Below, in pieces: positions 52,769 through 62,926 of a stretch of DNA of 64,000 nucleotides (its first letter is position 1; each line of letters starts with the position of its first letter). The position numbers and the translations under genes were made by a program. The notes beneath the pieces are model-generated. The model had not been told where the DNA came from, did no database searches, and saw nothing but the letters and a program-made list of their open reading frames with translations. The DNA comes from JANQEU01 sp965242805 (GTDB lineage: Bacteria; Bacteroidota; Bacteroidia; Cytophagales; Cyclobacteriaceae). Location of the stretch: contig CBDETD010000002.1 of the NCBI GenBank assembly GCA_965242805.1, positions 1,612,001-1,676,000 on the forward strand, read 5' to 3'.

Positions 52769-53620
52769 TTGCGATACCTTCCACTGTACTTGTTGTCCTA
52801 CCTTCCATTCTGGTTGTTATACTTCATTTCAGATGTAATTCGTTTTTTTGGTTTCAGGATATTTCATTACAGGAAATCAGTTGTTACTAAAAACATCAAA
52901 AGATCATTTTATCAATTTGACAAAAAGGAACAATCAATCATTGAAAGGTCATTTCAGCAAAACCTTACTGACATAATTGTTGAAACGATCAAATTCCTTA
53001 CCATCAGTCAGAAAGATCTTGATAATAGGTTACTTATTAAAAACATCACCCTTCCCAACAACTATTTGCAAGAAGGTAGAGGCATAATTTTTTTTAATTC
53101 CCACCTATGTAATTGGGAATGGATGAGTGCTATTGCAAGAATATTGGAAAAACCTTCTATCACCTTCTATCAACCCCTCAAGTCGGATTATTTCGAGAGG
53201 CTCATGGTTAAAATTAGAACTCGGTTCGGGTTGAAAGTAATCCCGTCCAAACAGGGCTACAGATATATTCTGAAAAATTTTAATAATAATGTAGTTGAAT
53301 GTTACAATCTGATTGGTGACCAGAGTCCCACACTGAACTGGACTTCCAAGGTTTGGATAAAATTTCTAAATCAGGACACAGCTTTCAATACCGGTCCTGC
53401 CGAAATAGCCAAGCGGACAGATCATGTGATCTTGTTCCCTGCAATGCGCAGATTGAAGCGAGGACATTACGAAGTAGAGTTCAAAGTGGTCAGCGACAAC
53501 CCAACAGTCGAATCGGTTGAATCATTAACGGAACGGTATGCATCTATGCTTGAAGAAGAAATTAATAATGCTCCTTCAGACTGGCTTTGGTCCCATCGAA
53601 GATGGAAACTAAAGAAATAA
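52769..53620 (+). CDS. Lysophospholipid/lipid A-type acyltransferase (LpxL/HtrB family)
   Basis: 283 residues. TTG start at 52769, since a stop (52760) precedes in frame and the first ATG lies far inside. One N-terminal membrane helix (about 7-29). HxxxxE motif in SHLCNWEW (H112, E117) marks acyl transfer. The usual length and the C-terminal WLWSHRRWK (a family signature) are present. It adds acyl chains to lipid A or a related glycolipid at the inner membrane. Confidence 0.85.
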   Translation: MRYLPLYLLSYLPFWLLYFISDVIRFFGFRIFHYRKSVVTKNIKRSFYQFDKKEQSIIERSFQQNLTDIIVETIKFLTISQKDLDNRLLIKNITLPNNYLQEGRGIIFFNSHLCNWEWMSAIARILEKPSITFYQPLKSDYFERLMVKIRTRFGLKVIPSKQGYRYILKNFNNNVVECYNLIGDQSPTLNWTSKVWIKFLNQDTAFNTGPAEIAKRTDHVILFPAMRRLKRGHYEVEFKVVSDNPTVESVESLTERYASMLEEEINNAPSDWLWSHRRWKLKK

Positions 53621-53634
53621 CATCAGCTAGGCCG

Positions 53635-54207
53635 CTATATCGGCTGTTCCCTACCTCCCCAAAAACCAAACAACCAATTACCAGGTGCGTCATTATCGGG
53701 ACTACGAAAGAATTGATCCACAGCGAGTAGCATTTCCTCCCGACTTAGAAGATCATCACTATTCAGATCAAGATGGATATAACTTTTGGCTGAATAGCGA
53801 ACCTGTATGTTGTAAGACATGAAAAGGTCAATATATTCATCAAGTGAGATGAAACCATCCCCATTGGCATCGAAGCAATCGAAGATCTCCCTTGTGATTC
53901 GCTGCATATATCTGTCGAAGAACTCATCACTTCCATTAACGACATACCTGTCTGCGAATTCCAACCACTCAGCCAGGGTAGAATGCGTTGGGTCCTGATG
54001 GACAACAGAATTCCTGAATTCCTTCCAGGAATCTTCAAACATCCCAGTGTATTTCTTATAGTCGGGTGAACCTTCTTTTATTCCCCACAGTACGCAAAGG
54101 TTTTCAGCGATTGCCACAAAATCCTCCTTTTCCACGGTCCCATTGTGGTCGTAGTCCAGAAGTCTAAAGTAATGAGTAAGTTTTTCCTCTTGAAGTTCGT
54201 TTAGCAT
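53635..54207 (-). CDS. EF-hand calcium-binding protein (calerythrin/sarcoplasmic type)
   Basis: 190 residues, no signal peptide. EF loops at 18-29 (DYDHNGTVEKED), 113-124 (DANGDGFISLDE) and 147-158 (DLNSDDLLSREE) keep most Asp/Glu ligands. A degenerate second hand lies near 60-90. Such four-hand proteins with 180-190 residues in bacteria are similar to calerythrin and SCP, and may buffer or sense cytosolic calcium. The gene is convergent with the acyltransferase and divergent from cinA. Confidence 0.86.
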   Translation of the reverse strand: MLNELQEEKLTHYFRLLDYDHNGTVEKEDFVAIAENLCVLWGIKEGSPDYKKYTGMFEDSWKEFRNSVVHQDPTHSTLAEWLEFADRYVVNGSDEFFDRYMQRITREIFDCFDANGDGFISLDEYIDLFMSYNIQVRYSAKSYIHLDLNSDDLLSREEMLLAVDQFFRSPDNDAPGNWLFGFWGGREQPI

Positions 54208-54365
54208 GACCTATGACATAGAGCAGATAAATATAAATAATCCGTTTGATTAATTACATTCAGTCTAAAAATCAACACATCGAATTCCAAAAATGTCGAT
54301 AATACCTGAAACCAAAATGGATATTTCCGGCTTATATTTCTGGACCACGGTCTCATGAATGTTCT

Positions 54366-54373
54366 TAGATTTG
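54366..54373 (+). promoter_or_regulatory. -7 box of cinA
   Basis: TAGATTTG matches TAnnTTTG, 22 bases before the cinA ATG. No clear -33 TTTG at ideal distance. Confidence 0.4.
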
Positions 54374-54395
54374 ACCGACGATAAATAATTCAACT

Positions 54396-55640
54396 ATGAC
54401 CCTCGCCGAGATCATCACCATTGGTGATGAAATCCTTTTTGGACAAACACTTGATACCAATTCACACTGGATTAGTGGTGCCCTGGATGAAATAAATGTC
54501 AAGGTAGTTCGAAAAACCACTATCGGCGATTCTGAAGATCAAATACTGGATGCCTTCAAAGAAGCGGAAAAAAGAGCTGATCTCATAATTATCACTGGTG
54601 GTCTAGGACCAACGAAGGATGACCTCACAAAGCCATTATTAGCAAAATATTTTGGGGTTTCACTGGTAAGAGATGAAGAAGCACTAAATGAAATCCAAAA
54701 CTTATTTCAAAGGGCAAACAGACCTATGTCCGAGAATAATATCGCTCAGGCGGATCTACCATCCAATTGTGAGAAAATTTCGAACCGTTTGGGGACTGCT
54801 CCCGGCATGTGGTTTGATGAGAATAGTAAGGTTTTCATATCAATGCCAGGAGTCCCTTATGAAATGAAAGCGATGATGGAAGAGCTGCTGATACCTAAGA
54901 TCTCCAAACGATTTGGAACTGGAATCATATATCACAAAGTCATAAAGACCATCGGTATACCTGAAAGTACTCTCGCCAGTAAAATATCTAGCTGGGAGAC
55001 AAACCTCCCACAAAATATTAAGCTTGCATACCTCCCGTCAGTAGGACAGGTGAAATTACGCCTGACAGCTACCGGAACGAATTTACAGGACATGGAAAAT
55101 ACGGTGGCAAAGCAGGTTCAAATGTTAGTTCCTTTGATTGAGTCATATATATATGGATTTGACGATGATGAGATACAAAAGAAAATTGGTGATCTATTAA
55201 TATCAAATAGTCACACGATATCTACTGCAGAAAGCTGTACCGGAGGATACTTGTCTTCTTTGATCACCAGTGTTCCTGGAAGCTCCAGGTATTATAAAGG
55301 ATCGATCGTTTCTTACTCGAATGAAGTGAAGATAGAACAACTAAATATTCTCCCTAAAGACCTGGAAAACCATGGAGCCGTAAGTGAAGAGGTTGTCCGA
55401 AAAATGGCTGAGGAAGTGAGGGTCCGTTTGAAGACAGATGTTAGTTTAGCAGTAAGTGGGATCGCTGGTCCTGAGGGCGGCACAGAAGAAAAACCTGTGG
55501 GGACGGTATGGATCGCTTACGCAGATAGTGAGAAAACCATCTCGAAAAAAGTTAACTTTACAAAGGACAGGGACCTGAATATTAAGCTAAGTGCAATGAG
55601 TGCACTAAATCTATTCAGATTGAATTATTCGAGCAATTAG
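54396..55640 (+). CDS. cinA: CinA: nicotinamide nucleotide amidohydrolase / COG1058 domain protein
   Basis: 414 residues. The N-terminal MoCF-like domain (1-170: IGDEILFGQTLDTNSHW, TGGLGPTKDDLTK) hydrolyses ADP-ribose-type pyrophosphates; the C-terminal CinA domain (about 265-410: TAESCTGGYLSS, GIAGPEGGTEEKPVGTVW) is the NMN deamidase with catalytic S/T region. Full length. NAD salvage enzyme, formerly competence-linked. Confidence 0.95.
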   Translation: MTLAEIITIGDEILFGQTLDTNSHWISGALDEINVKVVRKTTIGDSEDQILDAFKEAEKRADLIIITGGLGPTKDDLTKPLLAKYFGVSLVRDEEALNEIQNLFQRANRPMSENNIAQADLPSNCEKISNRLGTAPGMWFDENSKVFISMPGVPYEMKAMMEELLIPKISKRFGTGIIYHKVIKTIGIPESTLASKISSWETNLPQNIKLAYLPSVGQVKLRLTATGTNLQDMENTVAKQVQMLVPLIESYIYGFDDDEIQKKIGDLLISNSHTISTAESCTGGYLSSLITSVPGSSRYYKGSIVSYSNEVKIEQLNILPKDLENHGAVSEEVVRKMAEEVRVRLKTDVSLAVSGIAGPEGGTEEKPVGTVWIAYADSEKTISKKVNFTKDRDLNIKLSAMSALNLFRLNYSSN

Positions 55641-55650
55641 CAGAATAATG

Positions 55651-55658
55651 TATCTTTG
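55651..55658 (+). promoter_or_regulatory. -7 box of the E2 gene
   Basis: TATCTTTG is a full TAnnTTTG match, 34 bases before the E2 start codon at 55693 and just after cinA. It gives the E2 gene its own promoter. Confidence 0.55.
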
Positions 55659-55692
55659 CAGTACCCAAAAATGATAAAAAAAAGAATAATAT

Positions 55693-57033
55693 ATGGCAAC
55701 TGTTGAAATGGTAATGCCCAAAATGGGAGAAAGTGTCATGGAAGGTACCATTTTGTCATGGCTGAAGAATGTTGGTGACAAGATCGAAGAGGATGAATCG
55801 GTCCTCGAGGTTGCCACGGACAAAGTAGACACTGAAATTCCAGCCACCCACCCCGGAACCCTTAAGGAGATCCTTGCCCAGGAAGGTGATGTCATCGGAG
55901 TCGGAAAACCAATTGCAATAATTGAAACTGATGGAGAACAAACTTCATCCAATGATACCGGGACCGCCAATGATCCAGCTATAATGGAAGAGGCAGTATC
56001 TCAAGCTTCGGAACTGATCTCATCAGCTATGTCACATAGCGTTGAGGCGGTCGTTGAGGATATTCCAAAGAGCTCAGGATCCGGAAGATTCTATTCACCA
56101 TTGGTCAGGAACATTGCCAAGGAAGAAAATATCTCATTGGCAGAATTGGAGAATGTGGCAGGATCCGGTAAGGAGGGTCGAGTCACCAAAAAGGATATCC
56201 TGGCATATATAAAGGATCGCAAAGCTGGAGTCCAACCAGTTGCTCCTTCACCTGTTGCGGCCCCATCAACTTCAAACGGTCATGTCAGAACAGCACCTGA
56301 ACCGATGCCTGTCAGCATCAATGGTGAAGATGAGATCATTGAAATGGATCGTATGCGTAAGATGATCGCCGAACGGATGGTTTCATCAAAAGCAATTTCA
56401 CCACATGTGACATCTTTCGTAGAAGCAGATGTTACCAATATGGTCAAGTGGAGAAACAGAGCCAAGAATGTATTTAAGGAACGTGAAGGCCAAAATTTGA
56501 CCTTCACACCGATCATCATAGAGGCAGTCGTGAAAGCGATCAAAGATTATCCGATGATCAATGTACAAGTGGACGGGGACAGGATCGTGAGAAAAGGAGT
56601 AATAAACATTGGTATGGCTGTAGCACTGCCTTCAGGTAACCTGATCGTACCTGTAATTCATAATGCTGACCAATACAACATTATAGGACTTACCAAAAAG
56701 GTAAATGACCTTGCGAGGAGAGCTCGTGACAATAAATTAACACCAGATGAACTTGCCGGTGGAACATTCACAATCTCCAATGTTGGTTCATTTGGAAATG
56801 TGATGGGAACCCCAATCATCGTTCAACCCCAGGTGGCTATCCTGGCTTTGGGTACGATACAGAAAAAGCCTGCTGTGATCGAGACCCCTGAGGGTGATTT
56901 CATTGGAATCAGACACAAGATGTTCTTATCACATAGTTATGATCACCGAGTTGTCGACGGCGCACTAGGCGGAATGCTTGTAAGGCGAGTAGCGGATTAT
57001 CTGGAACAATTTGATGCGGACAGGGAGATCTAA
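55693..57033 (+). CDS. Dihydrolipoamide acyltransferase (E2 of a 2-oxo acid dehydrogenase)
   Basis: 446 residues: lipoyl domain with lipoate lysine K44 in ATDKVDTEIP (1-80), an acidic linker, a peripheral-subunit binding domain (about 135-178), and the catalytic domain with SYDHRVVDG (H418, D422). The lipoyl/PSBD pattern is closest to branched-chain or pyruvate-type E2 of Bacteroidota. The E1 and E3 genes are not adjacent. The CDF gene starts 2 bases after its stop. Confidence 0.93.
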   Translation: MATVEMVMPKMGESVMEGTILSWLKNVGDKIEEDESVLEVATDKVDTEIPATHPGTLKEILAQEGDVIGVGKPIAIIETDGEQTSSNDTGTANDPAIMEEAVSQASELISSAMSHSVEAVVEDIPKSSGSGRFYSPLVRNIAKEENISLAELENVAGSGKEGRVTKKDILAYIKDRKAGVQPVAPSPVAAPSTSNGHVRTAPEPMPVSINGEDEIIEMDRMRKMIAERMVSSKAISPHVTSFVEADVTNMVKWRNRAKNVFKEREGQNLTFTPIIIEAVVKAIKDYPMINVQVDGDRIVRKGVINIGMAVALPSGNLIVPVIHNADQYNIIGLTKKVNDLARRARDNKLTPDELAGGTFTISNVGSFGNVMGTPIIVQPQVAILALGTIQKKPAVIETPEGDFIGIRHKMFLSHSYDHRVVDGALGGMLVRRVADYLEQFDADREI

Positions 57034-57035
57034 GA

Positions 57036-57911
57036 GTGGACGGTCACCATCATCACGACCCTTCTACTAAAAACATTAGAGCAGCGTTCTTTCTGAACCT
57101 GCTCTTTGCATTTATAGAGCTTATTGGCGGTTTTCTCACTAATAGCGTCGCCATTATTTCGGATGCGATCCATGACCTTGGGGACAGCATAAGTCTCGGT
57201 GCGGCATGGTATTTTCAAAAAATATCCAACAGAAAGCGTAATGATGACTTTAGTTACGGTTACAAGCGTTTTACGGTTCTGGGAGCCATAGTCAATGCTG
57301 TTATTATTACCGTAGGTTCCTTGTTTGTTATTTCAGAGTCAATCCCAAGACTTTTTGACCCGGTAATGCCCGATGCAACGGGAATGATCTATCTATCTAT
57401 CTTCGGAATATTGGTCAATGGAATTGCAGCTGCCCGCTTGTTCAAAGGAGAATCGATGAATGAACGTGCTGTATATCTTCATTTACTTGAAGATGTGCTC
57501 GGATGGATCGCAACCTTGGTGGTAGCCATTGTATTGCAATTCCGGGCCATACCCATCCTAGACCCTATACTTTCTTTGATAATTGCCTTGTATATACTGT
57601 ATAATGTCATCAAAAATCTAAGACAAAGCATAAACATCATTTTACAAGGAACTCCCAGTGAAATTAAAGTTGAAAGAATACACAAGGTCCTGAAAAACTT
57701 TAGTGGAGTCCTCGACATTCATGATTGTCATATATGGTCCATGGATGGTAAGTATCATGTGCTTTCCGCCCATGTAGTCCTGGAGAAATCCAAGTCCATG
57801 GAAGAACTTGCAGAGTTGAAACATTCGATGAAAAATGATCTTCAAAATCTGAAAATTGACCACGTAACATTGGAATTTGAATTGGAGGAAGAAGAATGTG
57901 ATCCCTGCTAA
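57036..57911 (+). CDS. Cation diffusion facilitator (Zn/Cd efflux)
   Basis: 291 residues, GTG start at 57036 (2 bases after the E2 stop). His-rich N-tail (HHHHD), six membrane helices, metal site D43/D47 in SDAIHD (TM2) and H149/D153 in HLLEDV (TM5), then a cytoplasmic C-terminal domain (about 205-291) with HDCHIWSMDG. This is the CzcD/ZitB-like Zn subgroup. It exports Zn or a related divalent metal from the cytoplasm. Confidence 0.93.
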   Translation: MDGHHHHDPSTKNIRAAFFLNLLFAFIELIGGFLTNSVAIISDAIHDLGDSISLGAAWYFQKISNRKRNDDFSYGYKRFTVLGAIVNAVIITVGSLFVISESIPRLFDPVMPDATGMIYLSIFGILVNGIAAARLFKGESMNERAVYLHLLEDVLGWIATLVVAIVLQFRAIPILDPILSLIIALYILYNVIKNLRQSINIILQGTPSEIKVERIHKVLKNFSGVLDIHDCHIWSMDGKYHVLSAHVVLEKSKSMEELAELKHSMKNDLQNLKIDHVTLEFELEEEECDPC

Positions 57912-57968
57912 AGATTTCAAAACTTCCGATTAGGTCCTATCTTTCTGATCTAATTCATCGAAAACTCA

Positions 57969-58511
57969 TTGGACGCCGAATTTGACCAGAATGAATTTGA
58001 GAAACTGTTTAAGGAGTACTATCCATATCTGTGCTCCTTTGCCAGGAAGTATATAGACGATATCGATGACTGTAAGGATATTGTTCACAATGTTTTTTTA
58101 AACCTGTGGAACAAACGATCGGAAATTGAAATGGACCGATCACTGAAATCATACCTTTTTAAGTCCGTTCATAATCGATGCCTCAACTATATCAGAGACA
58201 ATAAGAAGATCGTCCATCACGATCTCCCGATGGATAATGTCGCTGTTTCCGATTACATCGAGTCTACCGATTATATGGAACAGTCCGAACTTGAAATGAA
58301 GGTGAAAGAGGCTATTGATAGCCTACCCGATCGATGCAGGCAGGTATTCGAATTGAGTAGATTTAATGGAAAAAAGTATTCAGAAATTGCCGAAATGTTG
58401 GGAGTAACCGTCAAAGCTGTTGAAGCTCAAATGACTAAAGCGTTGAAAACGTTACGCGAACATCTATCTGACTACCTGGTGGTTTTATGGATTATTTGGT
58501 GGATGACTTAG
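57969..58511 (+). CDS. ECF-type RNA polymerase sigma factor
   Basis: 180 residues, TTG start at 57969. Sigma-70 region 2 (about 10-80: YYPYLCSFARKYIDDIDDCKDIVHNVF) and region 4 (about 112-170: DSLPDRCRQVFELSRFNGKKYSEIAEML) without region 3. It belongs to the FecI-like Bacteroidota group. Followed by a FecR anti-sigma, TonB receptor and DUF4249 lipoprotein, the standard signal-transducing nutrient-uptake arrangement. Confidence 0.93.
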   Translation: MDAEFDQNEFEKLFKEYYPYLCSFARKYIDDIDDCKDIVHNVFLNLWNKRSEIEMDRSLKSYLFKSVHNRCLNYIRDNKKIVHHDLPMDNVAVSDYIESTDYMEQSELEMKVKEAIDSLPDRCRQVFELSRFNGKKYSEIAEMLGVTVKAVEAQMTKALKTLREHLSDYLVVLWIIWWMT

Positions 58512-58546
58512 GGTATATGATTGAAAATGTGTGATTTATTCAGAGA

Positions 58547-59515
58547 ATGAACAATAAAGTACCAAATAGTGACTTGATGGAATTAATCATCAAAAAACTC
58601 TCTGGAGAGGCGAGCGGAAGCGAATTGAAAGAATTAGATCAATTAGTATCCGGAAACAGTGAACATCAAAAACTGGTCACTGAATTGTCCAGCATCTGGG
58701 AAAAATCACACGTTGCGGAGGGAATTACCAAAACTGATGTCGAAAGGGAGTGGAATAGGTTAAGAAATGCCATTCAAGAGGATGAGAGATCACAACTAGG
58801 AAGAAGAAGCTGGATGAGAGTTGCAGCGGTGATTGTTGTGCTGCTATCTGCCACAATTGCTGTCCTCACTACCTCTCAAAATCCGACAACAGAAATAATT
58901 GCCAATGAATTATTAGTTGAGAACATGTCCGACGGATCGTTGATTACACTCAAGAATACGGCAAAGCTGACTTACTCTGAGAACTACAATGAGAATCAAA
59001 GAAAGGTGAAGTTACTTGGAGAAGCTTTCTTTGAAGTTGAGAAAGATCCTGAAAAACCATTCATTGTCGAAACTGAAAACATCCAAATTGAAGTGTTAGG
59101 AACTTCCTTCAATGTGAAAACCTCAACAAAGTCTTCAGAGGTTGTTGTGACCACAGGTCAAGTTCGGATATCATACAGCGATTCATTCGTAGAATTGGAA
59201 AGAGGTGAAAAAGGAGTTTTTACATCTACCGGCAACAAACTATTCAAGTTGCCCAATACAGATCCAAATGTTGACTCATGGCGGACCAACAAGTTCATCT
59301 TTGATGATAGACCATTAAAGGAAGTTATCATCACCTTAAATAATGCTTTCCTGAGTACGTTGTATGTCCAGGACCCATTGCTCGAAGAATGTCCCATAAC
59401 AGCTTCTTTCGAAAATCAATCCCTGGATTCGATTCTCGAAATTTTAAAAGCTACATTGAGCCTTGAAATTTCTGAAACCCAAAATGGATTGTTGATCTCC
59501 GGAGAGGGTTGCTAA
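58547..59515 (+). CDS. FecR-family anti-sigma factor
   Basis: 322 residues. Cytoplasmic N-terminus (1-85) with a charged helix for sigma binding, one membrane helix (about 91-108), FecR domain (about 118-215: LEVLGTSFNVKT) and DUF4974 (about 250-318: FIFDDRPLKEVIITLNNAF). It holds the ECF sigma until the TonB receptor signals. It lies 35 bases after the sigma gene and 13 before the receptor gene. Confidence 0.93.
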   Translation: MNNKVPNSDLMELIIKKLSGEASGSELKELDQLVSGNSEHQKLVTELSSIWEKSHVAEGITKTDVEREWNRLRNAIQEDERSQLGRRSWMRVAAVIVVLLSATIAVLTTSQNPTTEIIANELLVENMSDGSLITLKNTAKLTYSENYNENQRKVKLLGEAFFEVEKDPEKPFIVETENIQIEVLGTSFNVKTSTKSSEVVVTTGQVRISYSDSFVELERGEKGVFTSTGNKLFKLPNTDPNVDSWRTNKFIFDDRPLKEVIITLNNAFLSTLYVQDPLLEECPITASFENQSLDSILEILKATLSLEISETQNGLLISGEGC

Positions 59516-59528
59516 TTCACAAATCCCG

Positions 59529-62126
59529 ATGTTATCTAGACTGTCCCTGTTCATATTTTCTACAATGGTCGTATATCTGACCGTAGTTGGTCAGGAACGC
59601 AGGTTGGATGAGAAGATTAGCATTGAGTTTACTGATCTGTCTACAAGCGAAGCTCTTGAAGTACTTTCGAAGACCACAGCCATCCCTTTTGCCTATAGTT
59701 CCCGCATTTTCACTTCGCAACAGAGATTGACCAGGAAATTTGAAGATACATCCATAGAGGAAATACTGGATTTTATTCTGCTTCGCGAAAACGTTGACTA
59801 TCGGATTGTCGAGGACCAACTCATTCTATATAGATCAGAAAAGACAAAAGACCCTGTTGTGATCAGCGGATATGTGCGGGATAATAACGATGGAGAAGTG
59901 TTGATTGGGGCGACAATTTTGGTGGAAAACCTGAATACCGGAGTAATATCAAATGCTTACGGATATTATGCCTTGTCATTATTACCAGGCACATATACTT
60001 TGATCTATTCATTTGTGGGCTATGAAGAAATTATCAGAACTATTGAAATTCTCGAGAATCAGGCTCTTAACGTCTCTCTGAATATTGATGCCTCCGTTCT
60101 TGAAGAGATAATTGTGAAGCCTGCTGATTCTGCAGTAAGAGCGGAGACCATCCACAGAAATGTCACGAATATTGAAAATAGGACACTATTAGGTAAACCA
60201 AATGTCCTTGGGGAAGCGGATGTGATAAAATCATTGGAAATCATACCTGGAGTTCAATTATTCAGGGATGGATCTTCATTTTTTAATGTACGTGGTGGAG
60301 ATCGGGATCAAAATCAGATACTTGTCGATGATGCCCCGATCTATAATCCGGCTCATTTGCTTGGTATTTTCAGCTCGTTTATGCCTGAAGCCATCAAGGA
60401 TCTGAAACTATATAAAGGTGATCTTCCGGCCCGGCTTGGAGGAAGGATCTCATCGGTCATGGACATCAGGACTCGTGATGGCAACATGAAAAAATTTGGA
60501 GTTGAGGGAACAGCCGGGTTGATGACTGGTAAACTTGCTGTTGAGGGCCCGATCAAAAAGGACAAAAGTTCATTTTTCCTATCCGGAAGGAGGTCCTATA
60601 TACAATCTATCGTCAGGTTACTCGATCCCGATTTCAATACATTGTACTTCACTGATTTCAATGCCAAGACCAATCTGAGGATCAATCAAAAGAACCGGTT
60701 GTATCTGTCCACCTACATTGGTAAAGATGAATTTGAAGACAGTGGTAGTGGTATTGATTGGGAAAATAAAGCCGGAACCATACGATGGAACCATATTTTT
60801 GGAGACCGGCTTTTCCTGAACACCACCTTTTACACCAGCAAATATGAGTATAACCTAAATCTTCCCGACAAGACCTGGACAAATCATATCGCCAACGTCA
60901 GTTTAAAGGGGGATTTCATATTTTATAAAAATCCTCGAAACACGATTGAATTCGGATTCAAGTCAAGCGGGCATAATTTCAACCCCGGAAATGCATACGA
61001 TTCCCTTGGGGAAATACCAATTGGGATTGATTTTGTCCCGAAAAGGAACGCCACTGAATTCTCATTATACATTAGCAGTGACCAGAGGATCGGTCAAAAA
61101 CTGTTGCTGAATTACGGAATCCGCTTAAGTTCCTGGACGAATTTTGGACGCACAAGAGAATATGAAATCGATGAGAATTACCAGGTGGTAGATTCAGTGG
61201 AATACACAAACCGGAATTCATACAATGACTATTCCAATCTGGAACCTCGTTTGAGTTTAACCTATGTTGTCAACAAGAAGAATTACCTGAAATTCAACTA
61301 TTCCTATGGGGCCCAATATATCAATCTGATAAGCAACTCCATCAGCCCGTTCAATAACCTTGAGGTTTGGTTACCCGCCAGTGTCAATATCAAACCTCAA
61401 CTATCAAGTCAGGTATCTATGTCATGGTTCAGGGAAGATAAGGAATGGAAAGTGGGTTTAGAGGGATATTTGAAGGATTTTAACAATCAGCTGGATTATA
61501 AGAATCAGGCCCAACTATTGCTGAATTCACATCTGGAGGCAGAATTAAGGGCAGGAGATGGAACAGCTTACGGTCTTGAAGCGACCATTGCCAAAACGAA
61601 GGGAAATCTCAATGGGTGGCTCACATATGTATATAGCAGATCATTCAGGACCATCAAAGGGATCAATAATGATAAACGATATTCTACATTATGGGACAAG
61701 CCACATCAGCTGATCCTTAATATAAACTACCTGGGGAGTAAGAGATCAACTATTTCAGGGGTATTATACGTTAGTTCCGGGTCCCCAACTACTACTCCCA
61801 CTTCTTTTTATAATTTCATGGGTAGAACCGTACCTATTTACGAATCCAGAAACAATTCAAGGCTTCCCTCCTACAATAGATTTGATGTGGCATGGAACTA
61901 TCGACTGAATAGAAATGAAAGCGCCAAATTCCAACATTCCATTACCATATCCATCTTCAATTTGTACGGTCAAAAAAATAGCATTCTGGAAAATTTCAAT
62001 AAGATCGATACAGGTGACAATAATTTCCGTGTTCCGACCAATGTCGATGACTTAGCGCCAATTTCAACAACCAAGGTTTTTGTGTATAGCATTATACCTT
62101 CAATTTCCTATTCCTTCAGAATATGA
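59529..62126 (+). CDS. TonB-dependent outer-membrane receptor with STN and carboxypeptidase-like domains
   Basis: 865 residues. Signal peptide about 1-21, STN-type signalling domain (about 28-100) that touches FecR, CarboxypepD_reg-like domain (about 112-200), plug (about 220-330: NVRGGDRDQNQILVDDAPIYNP), 22-strand barrel to the C-terminus ending YSFRI. Shorter than SusC (about 1000) and not followed by SusD; instead a DUF4249 lipoprotein. It imports an unknown ligand and signals to the ECF sigma. Confidence 0.94.
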   Translation: MLSRLSLFIFSTMVVYLTVVGQERRLDEKISIEFTDLSTSEALEVLSKTTAIPFAYSSRIFTSQQRLTRKFEDTSIEEILDFILLRENVDYRIVEDQLILYRSEKTKDPVVISGYVRDNNDGEVLIGATILVENLNTGVISNAYGYYALSLLPGTYTLIYSFVGYEEIIRTIEILENQALNVSLNIDASVLEEIIVKPADSAVRAETIHRNVTNIENRTLLGKPNVLGEADVIKSLEIIPGVQLFRDGSSFFNVRGGDRDQNQILVDDAPIYNPAHLLGIFSSFMPEAIKDLKLYKGDLPARLGGRISSVMDIRTRDGNMKKFGVEGTAGLMTGKLAVEGPIKKDKSSFFLSGRRSYIQSIVRLLDPDFNTLYFTDFNAKTNLRINQKNRLYLSTYIGKDEFEDSGSGIDWENKAGTIRWNHIFGDRLFLNTTFYTSKYEYNLNLPDKTWTNHIANVSLKGDFIFYKNPRNTIEFGFKSSGHNFNPGNAYDSLGEIPIGIDFVPKRNATEFSLYISSDQRIGQKLLLNYGIRLSSWTNFGRTREYEIDENYQVVDSVEYTNRNSYNDYSNLEPRLSLTYVVNKKNYLKFNYSYGAQYINLISNSISPFNNLEVWLPASVNIKPQLSSQVSMSWFREDKEWKVGLEGYLKDFNNQLDYKNQAQLLLNSHLEAELRAGDGTAYGLEATIAKTKGNLNGWLTYVYSRSFRTIKGINNDKRYSTLWDKPHQLILNINYLGSKRSTISGVLYVSSGSPTTTPTSFYNFMGRTVPIYESRNNSRLPSYNRFDVAWNYRLNRNESAKFQHSITISIFNLYGQKNSILENFNKIDTGDNNFRVPTNVDDLAPISTTKVFVYSIIPSISYSFRI

Positions 62127-62926
62127 GGTCACTTTATTACATATCAATTTTTTTTGTGTCGATCATGACCATCAGCTGCGAGGAGGCCCAGGAATGGACC
62201 AATGATTCGGAGTTTGAACCTCAATTGGTGGTTGAAGCGGTGCTGACCAGCGAAAAAAAACGCCATGAGGTCAGGTTGAGTGAGACATTTCTCAATGTCG
62301 ATGATCAACCTCCACCAGTAGACAATGCGCTCGTCGCTCTTGTCGTGAACAGTGATGATCCGGTACTCCTGGAACAGGATATTTCGAGGCCTGGCGTCTA
62401 CCTTACCGATACGATCCGAGCTTTGTTTGGAAATTTCTACACGTTATATATTCTTCACGAAGGGAACGAGTACTTCTCAATCAATACCCCCTCATTCGGA
62501 GCGCCGGTCGAACCACTCGAATACAATGAAAGGGCAGATGGATCTTATGAATTTATCTATACCGAAAGTTCATCCCCATCGATGATGGAAGTACAGATCT
62601 CGTGGCAGGAACTTAATGAGAATAACCAACTGGAAGAGAGAAATATCCAGGCATTCTATTACACCCTGGATGTGATCGACATCAACAAGGTCTTCTCTCC
62701 ATCAAAGGAAAGGATATTCTTCCCTCCCGGCTCTACGGTATTCAGAAGAAAATACTCGTTGACCAGGGAACACCAGGAATTTCTAAGGTCCTTCCTATCG
62801 GAGGTGGATTGGAGAGGAAGCATATTTGATGTGGCCCCTGGAAATGTTATTACCAATATTTCAGGAGGAGCAAGAGGGTATTTCTGGGTGTCCACTGTTC
62901 GTACTGATACCCAGATAGTTAACTGA
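62123..62926 (+). CDS. DUF4249 lipoprotein
   Basis: 267 residues. Signal peptide with lipobox TISC (Cys 19). DUF4249 proteins follow STN-TonB receptors in Bacteroidota and are seen as ligand-binding partners, similar to SusD. The pattern EFEPQLVVEAVLTSEKKRHEVRLSET and later GGARGYFWVS is typical. Its ATG overlaps the receptor stop by 4 bases. Confidence 0.88.
   Translation: MRSLYYISIFFVSIMTISCEEAQEWTNDSEFEPQLVVEAVLTSEKKRHEVRLSETFLNVDDQPPPVDNALVALVVNSDDPVLLEQDISRPGVYLTDTIRALFGNFYTLYILHEGNEYFSINTPSFGAPVEPLEYNERADGSYEFIYTESSSPSMMEVQISWQELNENNQLEERNIQAFYYTLDVIDINKVFSPSKERIFFPPGSTVFRRKYSLTREHQEFLRSFLSEVDWRGSIFDVAPGNVITNISGGARGYFWVSTVRTDTQIVN

Noticed and set aside
57036..57060. His-rich start of the CDF gene as a second leader peptide
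   Set aside because: The frame continues into the transporter and the His residues belong to its metal-binding tail.
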